Position numbers and translations under genes: made by a program. Below the pieces are notes generated by a model that was given only the letters and a program-made list of their open reading frames with translations, searched no databases and was not told where the DNA came from. Shown piece by piece: positions 10,351 to 18,300 of a DNA stretch of 64,000 nt (position 1 is its first letter; each line of letters starts with the position of its first letter). The stretch comes from Carnobacterium funditum DSM 5970 (GTDB lineage: Bacteria; Bacillota; Bacilli; Lactobacillales; Carnobacteriaceae), in contig NZ_JQLL01000001.1 in NCBI RefSeq assembly GCF_000744185.1, forward strand, positions 1,388,501 through 1,452,500. Reading direction: 5' to 3'.

Positions 10351-10450
10351 GCAGCGAATGCAGAAACAAAACCGCAAATTGCCTAAGCAATTCTTCGTCT
10401 GAGGGCAACATCCCATCCCAACAGCACTTAACGCTTCATTTCCTACTCTG
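10351..10450 (-). promoter_or_regulatory. Tetrahydrofolate (THF) riboswitch
   Basis: On the minus strand the conserved segments of the THF aptamer occur in order: AGAGTAG, GCGTTAAGTG (plus 10425-10434), GGGATGGGATG, ACGAAG, TTGCGGTTTTG and TGCATTCGCTGCA (plus 10350-10362). This pattern is known upstream of folT in Firmicutes. About 25 bases separate the aptamer from the folT ribosome binding site (AAAGGGAG), and there is no clear intrinsic terminator, so control of translation is more likely. That last step is inferred. Confidence 0.88.
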
Positions 10451-10491
10451 ATTATTTGACTAACAAGTTATTCACCTTGTTGCCACCCATG

Positions 10492-10521
10492 ATTATAGCA
10501 CGATTTCCATTTAGCCGCCAA
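10492..10521 (-). promoter_or_regulatory. folT promoter
   Basis: Minus-strand TTGGCG (10521-10516), an 18-base spacer and an extended -10 TGCTATAAT (TATAAT at 10497-10492). Transcription would start roughly 35 bases before the THF aptamer. Confidence 0.75.
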
Positions 10522-10798
10522 TAAAATAACCGTTTGTCATCCACATCTTTTTATCATCGTTTTATAACATAAATGTTGAATCACTCATTTAATCTGTGTT
10601 TATTTAGAACCGAGTTACCACTAAGAAAAGTGCGTTAAGGCATCACTTTTTTAGAGAACCTCACAAAACGCTAAAATAGATTAAGGAAGCCTAGCTGAGA
10701 ATGGTCTTGGTTTGATATAGGTACTGAAGCACTTTTTTTCTAAGTATCTAGTAGGCACAGCTGTTATCTTGCTACCATCAATTAAAGGAGGATATAAA
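10522..10798. other. Intergenic region upstream of the metN relic
   Basis: No gene. A weak hairpin (AAAAGTG 10626-10632, CACTTTT 10644-10650) is followed by T residues. I looked for S-box, SMK-box and T-box signatures, expected before methionine transporter genes, and found none convincing. The leader may have decayed together with the gene. Confidence 0.4.
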
Positions 10799-11035
10799 AT
10801 GATCTCATTAGAACAAGTAAGCATCCTATCCGAAACGAAAGAACAAGTTATCTATGCAGTAAATGATGTTTCTCTAACCATAAATAAAGAACCATTTTTT
10901 AGACTTTTTGGGTATCGCGGAGCTAGTAAAAGTACGTTAGTTCGGACAATTAACTTATTATAAAGACCTACTAGCAGATCTGTAGTAGTAACTAAACAAC
11001 ATTTAATCTGTTTAAAGACAAAAGAGCTTAGACAA
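10799..11035 (+). pseudogene. Relic of methionine ABC transporter ATPase (metN)
   Basis: An intact ribosome binding site (AAAGGAGG) precedes an ATG and a reading that matches the MetN N-terminus: MISLEQVSILSETKEQVIYA, NDVSLTI and STLVRTINLL. The Walker A is damaged (GYRGASKST for GYSGAGKST). The codon expected to be GAA after NLL is TAA (10961-10963), and beyond it the same frame continues PTSRSVV and KTKELRQKI, recognisable MetN sequence, before homology fades. No metI or metQ follows. It is a true remnant with a nonsense mutation and a long deletion. Confidence 0.8.
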
Positions 11036-11131
11036 AAAATACTCCCATTAGATAGTTTTAACTATCCTTCATTTCCCGAGGCAGCTTTTATCATTTTTGA
11101 GTTCATTACATTTTCGTGCCGTTATAGCTCA

Positions 11132-11728
11132 TCATTGTAACGCTCTTTTTGCAAGTTGATCCGCTAATTCATTGAACTCAATGCCTGTATGTGCTTTTTC
11201 TTTTTTGAATCTGATTGTAATATCTTTTGCCAAGACGTTAAACTCTTGAATATAATCTTTCGAAACGAGTTTATTGGCTTTCCACATGCCTGTTGCCCAT
11301 TGTTCAATTCCCAAGTAATCGTAATGAATCAAGATTGACTTATAGTGGCGTGCTTTAGCCCACCGAATAGCTTCTAACGCGCCAATAACTTCGCCAGCAA
11401 TTTGAAAACTCTCCACATAACGTTCATCACTACCGGCACGGTAAAACGTATCTAAAACCTTGCCCTCTTTTAACATCACCACACCATAGCTGTATTGCTT
11501 TTTTTTGCGAGCGAATGATCCATCTACATAAGCTTCAATGCTATCAGTAGCTGTCCAATCCACTACTTTTAACGTAGGTGGATTGATAAAATCTTTCGCT
11601 TCTTTTTCAGTCAGAAACGATTTGAATTGAGCACCGCTAAACCCTTTAATATGTGTTTGTGCTTCAGCCCAAGTCCGGTAAACTCCCGGTTTGCGGCCTT
11701 TTTTGATTGCATAATATTTACTTGACAT
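11132..11728 (-). CDS. rnhA: Ribonuclease H1 with N-terminal hybrid-binding domain
   Basis: Degrades the RNA strand of RNA:DNA hybrids. Residues 1-45 form the caulimovirus-type hybrid-binding domain (KYYAIKKGRKPGVYRTWAEA). The catalytic domain shows the DEDD residues: Asp in AYVDGSFA, Glu in IAGEVIGALEA, Asp in HYDYLGIEQW and Asp in ELADQLAKRA. ATG 11728 is chosen because AAAGGAG lies seven bases upstream; a longer in-frame extension to 11755 lacks one. 198 residues, single gene. Confidence 0.92.
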   Translation of the reverse strand: MSSKYYAIKKGRKPGVYRTWAEAQTHIKGFSGAQFKSFLTEKEAKDFINPPTLKVVDWTATDSIEAYVDGSFARKKKQYSYGVVMLKEGKVLDTFYRAGSDERYVESFQIAGEVIGALEAIRWAKARHYKSILIHYDYLGIEQWATGMWKANKLVSKDYIQEFNVLAKDITIRFKKEKAHTGIEFNELADQLAKRALQ

Positions 11729-11853
11729 TCCTTTACTCCTTTTCAATACGTTCAAAATTTTCTTATTTATTAACTTTAAGCAAGAATGAAAAGAATGTCA
11801 ACGCAGAAATTAGAAAGACCGTTTAAATTCCCCTAAACATAAAGTCACCCATC

Positions 11854-11885
11854 AGTTGATTTTATTAACTGAAGTCAACTATAAA
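11854..11885 (+). promoter_or_regulatory. Promoter and probable operator of the XRE-ABC operon
   Basis: TTGATT (11856-11861), an 18-base spacer and TATAAA (11880-11885) form the promoter. An inverted repeat AGTTGA (11854-11859) / TCAACT (11875-11880) covers both boxes, and another AGTTG follows at 11888-11892. Such overlap suggests that the XRE protein encoded next represses its own operon. The repeat is seen; the binding is inferred. Confidence 0.6.
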
Positions 11886-11936
11886 TCAGTTGTTTTTTTG
11901 AAGTCAAGGAAGTACACTTAAAGGGAGGTGAACGAT

Positions 11937-13046
11937 ATGAATGGAATAAATATGCACAGACAATTAGTCAAAAAACGCAAAGAAAAGAAAGTGACACAAG
12001 CAGAAGTGGCCAAGTTTATGGGCGTATCCAAAGCATCCGTTTCCAAGTGGGAAAAAGGGAACAGTTTACCCGATATAACACTTTTACCTAAACTAGCGAC
12101 GTATTACAATTTAAGTATCGATGAGTTACTCGGCTATTCTCCGCATCTTACGACACAAGGAGTTCGTGAACGCTACCAACAATTTGCTCATCGTTTTGTC
12201 CAAGAGGAATTTCAGGTGGTTTTCTTGGATGTGCAAGCTGAAGCAAAAGAATATTATGCAGATGTTTCCTATTTACTTGCATTGATTCAACTGTTGCTGA
12301 ACCATGCAGATTTAGCTAGCGAGAAAGAAAGAGAGTGGATTCTTCAAGAATGCCTGCAGCTTACGCAACGTGTTCAAGATGAAGCCATACAATTGAGTCA
12401 TCTGAAACAAGCAAACACCCTGCAAGCCATTATCTACATGGCACTTAACCAGCCAGACGAAACGCTGGGTTTATTGGAAGAAACGCTAGTTCCGTATGCA
12501 GGTGCAGATTTGATATATATCCAAGCATTAATGAGGAAAGGGGAATTGGAGCGTGCCGGAAAACTCACTCAAGTATTTGCATTCCAGTCGGTAATAACAT
12601 TATTATCACAATTGTTGATGGCGATGCAGCAACTGCACTCTTCTCCTGAGCGTTTTAAGCAGACCTATCAAAAAGCTGATGTCTTAATACACTTGTTTCA
12701 AATGGATACTGTTGCGACAAGTAGTGTGGCAGGGATTTACCATACCGCAGCTGCTTATTATGCAGCACAATCCAATTCAACTGCCATGTATACTGCGCTC
12801 AATCGCTATGTAGAAGTGGCAATAAACTACCCGAATCCTGTAAAACTCACTGGGAATGATTTCTTTGATCAAGTAGATGAATGGTTAGAAGAATCACTAA
12901 TTCTCGGACAACAAACACCTCGCGAGGCCAGTTTAGTGCGCAAATCATTCGAAGAAAGTATCACGAAATATCCAGCGTTTCAACCGTTTATACAAAACAA
13001 GCAGATGCAAAAATTGCTCCATACATTAAACAATAGAAAGGATTAA
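11937..13046 (+). CDS. XRE-family regulator with C-terminal helical repeat region
   Basis: DNA-binding regulator of 369 residues. Residues 5-60 are a Cro/CI-type helix-turn-helix (RQLVKKRKEKKVTQAEVAKF, then GVSKASVSKWEKGNSLPD). The remaining 300 residues are all-helical and TPR-like, a layout common in peptide- or signal-sensing regulators. ATG 11937 is taken as the start because GGGAGG lies eight bases upstream; the in-frame GTG 11928 overlaps that site. It heads an operon with a PLDc_N protein, an ABC ATPase and a permease, and probably controls them through the overlapping operator. The signal is unknown. Confidence 0.85.
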   Translation: MNGINMHRQLVKKRKEKKVTQAEVAKFMGVSKASVSKWEKGNSLPDITLLPKLATYYNLSIDELLGYSPHLTTQGVRERYQQFAHRFVQEEFQVVFLDVQAEAKEYYADVSYLLALIQLLLNHADLASEKEREWILQECLQLTQRVQDEAIQLSHLKQANTLQAIIYMALNQPDETLGLLEETLVPYAGADLIYIQALMRKGELERAGKLTQVFAFQSVITLLSQLLMAMQQLHSSPERFKQTYQKADVLIHLFQMDTVATSSVAGIYHTAAAYYAAQSNSTAMYTALNRYVEVAINYPNPVKLTGNDFFDQVDEWLEESLILGQQTPREASLVRKSFEESITKYPAFQPFIQNKQMQKLLHTLNNRKD

Positions 13047-13051
13047 TTAGT

Positions 13052-13261
13052 ATGCCAGATATGACTATTATTCAAGAAAATTTACCGTTGCTTATCCCTT
13101 TGGTTCTCATTCAAATCGTATTGATGATTACTGCACTCCTTCATCTACTCAATCATCCGAACGTGAAACGCGGATCCAAAATAATGTGGATCCTCATTAT
13201 TGTGTTAATCAACACCATTGGACCAATCGCTTATTTCCTCTTCGGGAGGAGTGAAGAATGA
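13052..13261 (+). CDS. PLDc_N-domain membrane protein (YxlE-like)
   Basis: Small membrane protein of 69 residues with two hydrophobic segments (about 12-32 and 45-64) and the end sequence IGPIAYFLFGRSEE, typical of the phospholipase D/cardiolipin synthase N-terminal membrane module found alone in proteins such as B. subtilis YxlE. It begins six bases after the regulator gene and its stop overlaps the ABC start (ATGA). In B. subtilis YxlE is encoded with an ABC pair (YxlFG), as here; its precise role in this operon is unknown. Confidence 0.8.
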   Translation: MPDMTIIQENLPLLIPLVLIQIVLMITALLHLLNHPNVKRGSKIMWILIIVLINTIGPIAYFLFGRSEE

Positions 13262-14178
13262 CCCCTGCATTGGAAGTATCCCATCTCAAAAAAATGTACG
13301 GCAATCAAACTGTCTTAGAAGACGTTAGTTTTACTGTTAAACCAAATACCATTTACGGATTTTTGGGAAAAAATGGATCCGGTAAAACAACAACCATTAA
13401 ATGTATATTAGGGTTGACGAACCATACGTCAGGAAAAGTCCACATAGATAATCGGCTGATTGAATATGGAAAAGAGCTTCCTTCAGGATTAGTAGGCTTT
13501 TTACCTGATGTCCCTGAGTATTATAACTATTTAACTGCGAATGAATACCTACATCTTTGTGGTGAAATAACGAACATGACAAAAAAAGAACGGCAAGCTA
13601 AAACTTCAGAATTGCTAAAATTAGTAGGACTTGAAGACGCAAAAAAAAAAATTGGTGGCTACTCAAGAGGAATGAAACAACGCTTAGGCATTGCTCAAGC
13701 ACTTATTCATGATCCGCTTTTGCTTATTTGTGATGAACCCACTTCTGCATTAGATCCACTGGGACGAAAAGATGTGCTAGCCATTTTAAAAAAAGTCAGT
13801 AAGAATACCACCGTTGTATTTTCGACTCACATTTTGGCAGATGTAGAAGCGATTGCGGACGAAGTAGCTATTTTGCATGAAGGAAAAATTGCCCGTACGG
13901 GCAGCTTAGCTGAGTTGACAAAAAGCCAAGAGCAATCAACTGTTAGCGTTACTTTTCATTCTAAAGAGGAAGCAGTGGCTTTTAAAGACACACTTATTCA
14001 ATTAGAAGATGAAGAAGAGATTAAAATATCAGAACGATTGGTTTCAGTAGAAACACTTAGAGGAGAAACCGTAATGTCACAATGGTTAACTTTATTCCCG
14101 CAACATCAGTGGATTCCAGAAAAAATTGAATGGCGAAAAGCCACTTTAGAAGATGTTTTTTTAGAGGTGACCAAATGA
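13258..14178 (+). CDS. ABC transporter ATPase (YxlF/CcmA type)
   Basis: Cytoplasmic ATP-hydrolysing subunit of an ABC-2 type exporter, 306 residues. Walker A is GKNGSGKTTT (residues 37-46), the signature is GYSRGMKQRLGIAQAL, Walker B is LLICDEPTSALDP and the switch His lies in VVFSTHILADVEA. The C-terminal 80 residues form the extra domain common in drug or antimicrobial-peptide exporters. It is coupled by overlapping stop/start codons to both neighbours. Confidence 0.92.
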   Translation: MTPALEVSHLKKMYGNQTVLEDVSFTVKPNTIYGFLGKNGSGKTTTIKCILGLTNHTSGKVHIDNRLIEYGKELPSGLVGFLPDVPEYYNYLTANEYLHLCGEITNMTKKERQAKTSELLKLVGLEDAKKKIGGYSRGMKQRLGIAQALIHDPLLLICDEPTSALDPLGRKDVLAILKKVSKNTTVVFSTHILADVEAIADEVAILHEGKIARTGSLAELTKSQEQSTVSVTFHSKEEAVAFKDTLIQLEDEEEIKISERLVSVETLRGETVMSQWLTLFPQHQWIPEKIEWRKATLEDVFLEVTK

Positions 14179-14936
14179 TTGCTTTTGGTGCATTTTTGAA
14201 AAAAGAAAGCTTGGAGTTGATGCGTTCATACAAAGGATTTCTATTTCTGGCTTTGTTTACTTTTTTAGGTATTTTGAGCCCAGTATCAGCGGTATTTATG
14301 CCCGATTTAATTGCCGAATTTTTACCAGCAAATATTGAATTGGTTTTGCCTGAACCGGCCGCATTAGATTCTTGGGTACAATTCCACCAAAACATTACGC
14401 AAATAGGTTACGTTTTCTTAGTCATTGCGTGGAGTAATACGTTTGTGAAGGAAAAAGGGCCACTCGTATTACTTGTAACTAAAGGTTTGAAGCGTCCGGT
14501 CGTCTTCTTTTCCAAATATATTATGGCAAGTGCCGTTTGGACAGTGAGCTATCTCATTGGCGCAGCGATTACTGCGGGCTATACGTACTATTATTTTGCA
14601 GATACCTGGGAAACAGCGGGTTTATTATGGGGACTAGCTGGAGTTTATCTCTTTGGGTTATGGTTACTTGCCTTCCTCTTTCTCGGTGCTGTATTATTTG
14701 ACTCCACCTTTGGCGCGCTCGCATGGACAGGAGGAGCAATGGCGATTTTATTCTTTTTAGAATTATTTGTCAAACTGGCCGAATGGAGTCCACTTCAGGT
14801 AGTTACAAGTTTCACAGAAACATACCAAGCAGGCGGAATTAATACTGAGTGGAAACAAAGCGCAATCGTTCTTGTAGTCAGCAGCATACTTTTCCTGATT
14901 GGAACCCCTTTATTCTATAAAAAGAAAGAACTTTAA
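14175..14936 (+). CDS. ABC-2 type permease
   Basis: Membrane subunit of the exporter, 253 residues with about six hydrophobic segments, starting MIAFGAFLKKESLELMRSYK. That amphipathic N-terminus (KKE...E...RS.KG) is typical of ABC-2 permeases. ATG 14175 overlaps the ATPase stop (ATGA), and GAGGTG lies upstream. It is the last gene of the XRE operon. The cargo is unknown; self-protection against a peptide or export of a small molecule are both possible. Confidence 0.85.
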   Translation: MIAFGAFLKKESLELMRSYKGFLFLALFTFLGILSPVSAVFMPDLIAEFLPANIELVLPEPAALDSWVQFHQNITQIGYVFLVIAWSNTFVKEKGPLVLLVTKGLKRPVVFFSKYIMASAVWTVSYLIGAAITAGYTYYYFADTWETAGLLWGLAGVYLFGLWLLAFLFLGAVLFDSTFGALAWTGGAMAILFFLELFVKLAEWSPLQVVTSFTETYQAGGINTEWKQSAIVLVVSSILFLIGTPLFYKKKEL

Positions 14937-15094
14937 ACAAATTTTCCTTTTATATCGAAAAGAGTGTATCAAAAGTCGTTTAGCTTTGAAAAGATTTACA
15001 AGTTGCATCTATAAACACAGACCTGTCAATGACTAAAACTTTTTGGAGTAGAAATCATTTGCCTTTTGGAGCATGTTTTAGAGAATTTTATTCG

Positions 15095-15128
15095 GAGTCT
15101 GAGACAATTGTCTTAGACTCTCTTTTTT
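15095..15128 (+). terminator. Terminator downstream of the XRE-ABC operon
   Basis: GAGTCTGAGACAATTGTCTTAGACTC (shown here by its arms GAGTCT 15095-15100 and AGACTC 15115-15120, with AGACAATTGTCT inside) is followed by TCTTTTTT. It lies 160 bases after the permease stop; the stretch between (14937-15094) shows no gene. Confidence 0.75.
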
Positions 15129-15383
15129 AAGTGTCAGGAAGTTGAAGTGTCATCACGTTACTTTCCTTATTCATTAAAAAACCATCAGACAGTCAGAGGT
15201 GATTTTTCAACATACTTTAATCCTAACATTTCACCATATATACTAACAGTACTCGTTTCATTTTGCAGCTTCTTTTCGGGAGTGATTAAGAACCAAATCC
15301 TTTCAGCATTTTTTCAAGAAAGGCTTTTTGATTCTTTTGCATTACCGGTTATTCGTTCTTCCTTTTTATCGTCTTCTTCTTTA

Positions 15384-15555
15384 TCAGTCATCCTTTACAT
15401 CAATAACTAAAACATCGCCAGGCTTAGCTTCTTGAATCGCTTTTAGCGCGACCAAGTTATCTCCTACAGGTATTTTAAGGTGCAAGCTCGTCCTACTATT
15501 TTATATTCTTCTTTTAAAGAACGTATGGAAGAATTTATATTGTCAGATCTTTTGT
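15384..15555 (-). pseudogene. Relic of an RraA-family protein
   Basis: Minus-strand reading gives a segment ending at TGA 15386-15384: SIRSLKEEYKIVGRACTLKI, then PVGDNLVALKAIQEA and KPGDVLVIDVKDD. This matches the core of RraA-like proteins (VVGRAFTVKVPPGDN...A.PGDVLVVD). An in-frame TAA lies just upstream of the segment, there is no start, and the glycine-rich continuation after the VID motif is missing. Only about a quarter of the gene remains. RraA-like proteins include RNase E inhibitors and 4-hydroxy-2-oxoacid aldolases; which one this was cannot be told. Confidence 0.6.
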
Positions 15556-15782
15556 TGCATTAGATATACAACTGGTTGAAATCTCTGCAAATTAATCATT
15601 TGTTTTCCTTCTTTTAATTTTTCATTTTTTCTGTTTTTAACTGAAGACACCTGTAATAGAGAGTACAAGCTTTGCACTTAAGTCTAAAAAATAAAATAAA
15701 CCATCTTATCTAACATATTAACTTGAGATGGATAAATTAATTAATTGTTAAAAATTATTTTTAATACTGTCCTATCTGAAAA
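15556..15782. other. Intergenic region without recognisable gene
   Basis: AT-rich sequence between the rraA-like relic and the small hypothetical gene. I see no open frame of note, no tRNA and no clear terminator. Together with 15129-15383 it looks like decayed DNA. Confidence 0.4.
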
Positions 15783-16043
15783 CTATTTTGCTAACATTTT
15801 AATGCTTGTATTGACCTTAACTAGTTTTTCTAATTTTTCTTCAACTACTTTATTTATCTCGCCCATTTTATCAACTGCACTCATATAATTTAAATGTTCC
15901 TGCGTATGCATACTTTTTTTAAATTGCATAATATTTTTTTGCATTTCAATTATTTCATTCAATATATCCAAGCTATCTCCATAGGCTTCAATAAAATCTT
16001 CCAACTCTGTTTTCACTTCAATTTCAACTTTAGTTTTCTCCAC
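15783..16043 (-). CDS. Small helical protein of unknown function
   Basis: Predicted cytoplasmic protein of 86 residues, no family recognised. It is strongly charged and helical, with heptad-like spacing (EELEDFIEAYG..., VVEEKLEKLVKV), so a coiled coil is likely; it has no cysteine and no membrane segment. The start is GTG 16043 with an excellent GGAGGAG four bases upstream, which is the main reason to call it a gene. It follows the ABC permease (16183-16986) on the same strand after 139 bases. Confidence 0.6.
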   Translation of the reverse strand: MEKTKVEIEVKTELEDFIEAYGDSLDILNEIIEMQKNIMQFKKSMHTQEHLNYMSAVDKMGEINKVVEEKLEKLVKVNTSIKMLAK

Positions 16044-16182
16044 GTTACTCCTCCTATTGCAAATTTATGTTCTTAATTTCGTTTCTTGAATCTACATAAA
16101 CTATTGTAACCGTATAGTCTTTCGTAAGTAAACTAATATCTTCTTTAATCAGACAAATAAATACTAAAAAACCTTTCCCTTA

Positions 16183-16986
16183 TTATAACGGAAGATTTCT
16201 CCTTGAAAAAGCTATTTGTCCTATTCCATACATCACAAAAGCTAGGATGAAAAGAAGAATTGTTAACCAAAGGCTGCTTTCTTTCCCCATGAGGATATTT
16301 TCTGGAGAGAATAAAGTTAAGAATGTGAAATACTTTAAGAAATTGTACTGTTCGCCTTGATTAGCCAACATTTGGATTAAAAATGCCAGAACGGGAACAC
16401 CAATACTCCAAGAATAGGCGGTACGTGCTTCGTTACATAGGCAAGAGATTAAAAAACCAAACCCATTGATAAATAAATGCAACCCCAATAATCCAATGTT
16501 TAAATATAAGTAGGATGAGATGTCTAATTCTCCAGGAAATGTCAGTTCTGAATAGATTAATCCAATAGTCGTGGAGGCTATTAATAACAAAATCAAACTA
16601 CCAATAGCTACTGTCGTTTGAGTTCGTATTATTTTACCTCTTGATGTGGGCGTGGCTAATAGATAGGCCATAGAACCATCATCTACATATTTAACAACTA
16701 ATTTATTTGATAAAATAATTGAGAATATAAGCGGAAAAACAATTAATATGAAGCCAAATAAATAGGAAGATAAATAAGCTGTTAAACTAGCTTCTGCTGC
16801 ACCAACCATACCAAATGCTTGCATTATTCCTGGCATGGCTTTTTCAAAATCAGCCATAATATTCCCTAGTTCAGGATCAAACATGGAAATAATAATCGTT
16901 TCATACATAGTCAAGATAAGTGTAAATAACAATAGAAGTACCCCTATAGATTTCATTTCTTTTTTAAATAACGGCCAACTAATCAT
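16183..16986 (-). CDS. ABC-2 type permease
   Basis: Membrane protein of 267 residues with six predicted hydrophobic segments (for example VLLLLFTLILTMYETIII and LTILLFILAFVMYGIGQIAF). ATG 16986 is chosen because GGGGAGG lies six bases upstream; another in-frame ATG at 17001 lies upstream of that site. The gene overlaps the ATPase gene by eight bases, indicating coupled translation. Together they form a two-gene exporter. The ASLTAYLSSYLFGFILIVFP region and the C-terminus resemble permeases of the bacitracin or drug export group, but the cargo is unknown. Confidence 0.85.
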   Translation of the reverse strand: MISWPLFKKEMKSIGVLLLLFTLILTMYETIIISMFDPELGNIMADFEKAMPGIMQAFGMVGAAEASLTAYLSSYLFGFILIVFPLIFSIILSNKLVVKYVDDGSMAYLLATPTSRGKIIRTQTTVAIGSLILLLIASTTIGLIYSELTFPGELDISSYLYLNIGLLGLHLFINGFGFLISCLCNEARTAYSWSIGVPVLAFLIQMLANQGEQYNFLKYFTFLTLFSPENILMGKESSLWLTILLFILAFVMYGIGQIAFSRRNLPL

Positions 16987-17869
16987 GCTGATCCTCCCCA
17001 TAGAAGTGCATAAAAGAATTCTCTAAAGTTTGATGTATCATTTCCATATTTGCAATAGTATATTGGGCTAATAACCTAATCAATGGATTAACATCTCCTT
17101 GAACCATTACTTTTACTTGTGTTTGATTCAAAACTTTTGCTTGAGGTGATTCTGCTATAAAAGCTTTCAACGTTTCGTGGTTAAAAAATGTTAAAATAAA
17201 GGTTTTATTTTGACTTTCTTTTAATATTTGTACGTCTTGTGTTGCCATCAATTTACCATTTTTTATAATAACTACTCGATCACACGTTCGTTCAATTTCT
17301 TCAAAAAGATGGGATGACATTAAAATAGTCGTTCCCTTCTTTTTTTCTTCTTGGATAAGTTTAATAAACTTATTCTGCATAAGTGGGTCTAGTCCACTGG
17401 TAGGCTCATCAAGAATCAAGATATCACTTTCTTGCATAAACGCACAGATTAGTCCAATTTTTTGTTTCATTCCTTTAGACATCTTTTTTATTTTCATATC
17501 AGGATTTAACTCAAAATAAGAGCATAATTCTTTTGCTCGATTAATGTTTTTTAACCCTTTCATTTCGCTAATAAATCGGATGAATTCTAGTCCATTCATA
17601 TTATTCATAAATACAGGTTCTCCTGGTAAATACCCAATATGCTTTTGAATACTCATCGCCTCTGTCTTAGGATCTTTTCCCAGTATTTTACAAGAGCCTT
17701 TATCTGGCGTAGAAAATCCCATCAGTTGTCGAATAGCCGTTGTTTTACCAGCACCATTTGGTCCTAAGAAACCTAAAACTTCTCCCTTTTTCAAATCAAA
17801 AGTTAAATCAAATACTCCACGATTACTTCCATAATCAACTGTCAGTTGGTTTACTTCAATAATATTCAT
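16979..17869 (-). CDS. ABC transporter ATPase
   Basis: ATPase subunit of the exporter encoded with the downstream permease, 296 residues from ATG 17869 (MNIIEVNQLTVDYGSNRGVF). Walker A is GPNGAGKTTA, the signature is KKMSKGMKQKIGLICAFM, Walker B is ILILDEPTSGLDP and the switch His lies in ILMSSHLFEEIE. A C-terminal domain of about 80 residues follows. An upstream in-frame extension to 17944 exists but lacks homology to the family. Regulation is not visible; no regulator gene is adjacent. Confidence 0.92.
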   Translation of the reverse strand: MNIIEVNQLTVDYGSNRGVFDLTFDLKKGEVLGFLGPNGAGKTTAIRQLMGFSTPDKGSCKILGKDPKTEAMSIQKHIGYLPGEPVFMNNMNGLEFIRFISEMKGLKNINRAKELCSYFELNPDMKIKKMSKGMKQKIGLICAFMQESDILILDEPTSGLDPLMQNKFIKLIQEEKKKGTTILMSSHLFEEIERTCDRVVIIKNGKLMATQDVQILKESQNKTFILTFFNHETLKAFIAESPQAKVLNQTQVKVMVQGDVNPLIRLLAQYTIANMEMIHQTLENSFMHFYGEDQHD

Positions 17870-18300
17870 AACATTTACTTGCCCCTTATCTATAAGAATA
17901 CATTTTGTGATTCCATTAACTCTGTTAAAACGCTGGTAATTCATATTATGAATAATTGATTCTCTTGTTTGTATAAAATGGTTAACCCTCTTTTATAAAA
18001 CGTACTTTTTATTTTTTCACTAGCGAACACAACTGTGCGTGTTTTATGTAAATCAATCTATATACTTTTCGAATAAATCGGAATCATTTATAATCGCTAT
18101 TTTATCCTCTTTGACTGGCGAACATTTCTTATTCAATCATACTATCATAATTCAAATTAAATTTATATTCTATTTTTTCTTCTATAACAAAGGATGCATT
18201 TTTTTGTATTTATCTTTAGTCTTCCTTATGGTACCATGATTCTTTGTAAATGAACTCTAATACTAATAATGATATGCTTTTTAAAAGAAGGAAGGTATTT
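17870..18300. other. Divergent intergenic region
   Basis: 430 AT-rich bases between the divergent ABC ATPase and SulP genes. It contains TATAAA/TATAC-like -10 candidates on both strands but no -35 I would defend, and no RNA gene. Confidence 0.4.

Noticed and set aside
10600-10798. S-box or SMK-box riboswitch before the metN relic
   Set aside because: None of the conserved core segments could be found.
15147-15410. Plus-strand open frame of 87 codons
   Set aside because: It partly overlaps the minus-strand RraA-like relic and has no ribosome binding site.
18039-18239. Possible small membrane protein upstream of the SulP gene
   Set aside because: Hydrophobic only because the DNA is AT-rich; no ribosome binding site and no stable family resemblance.
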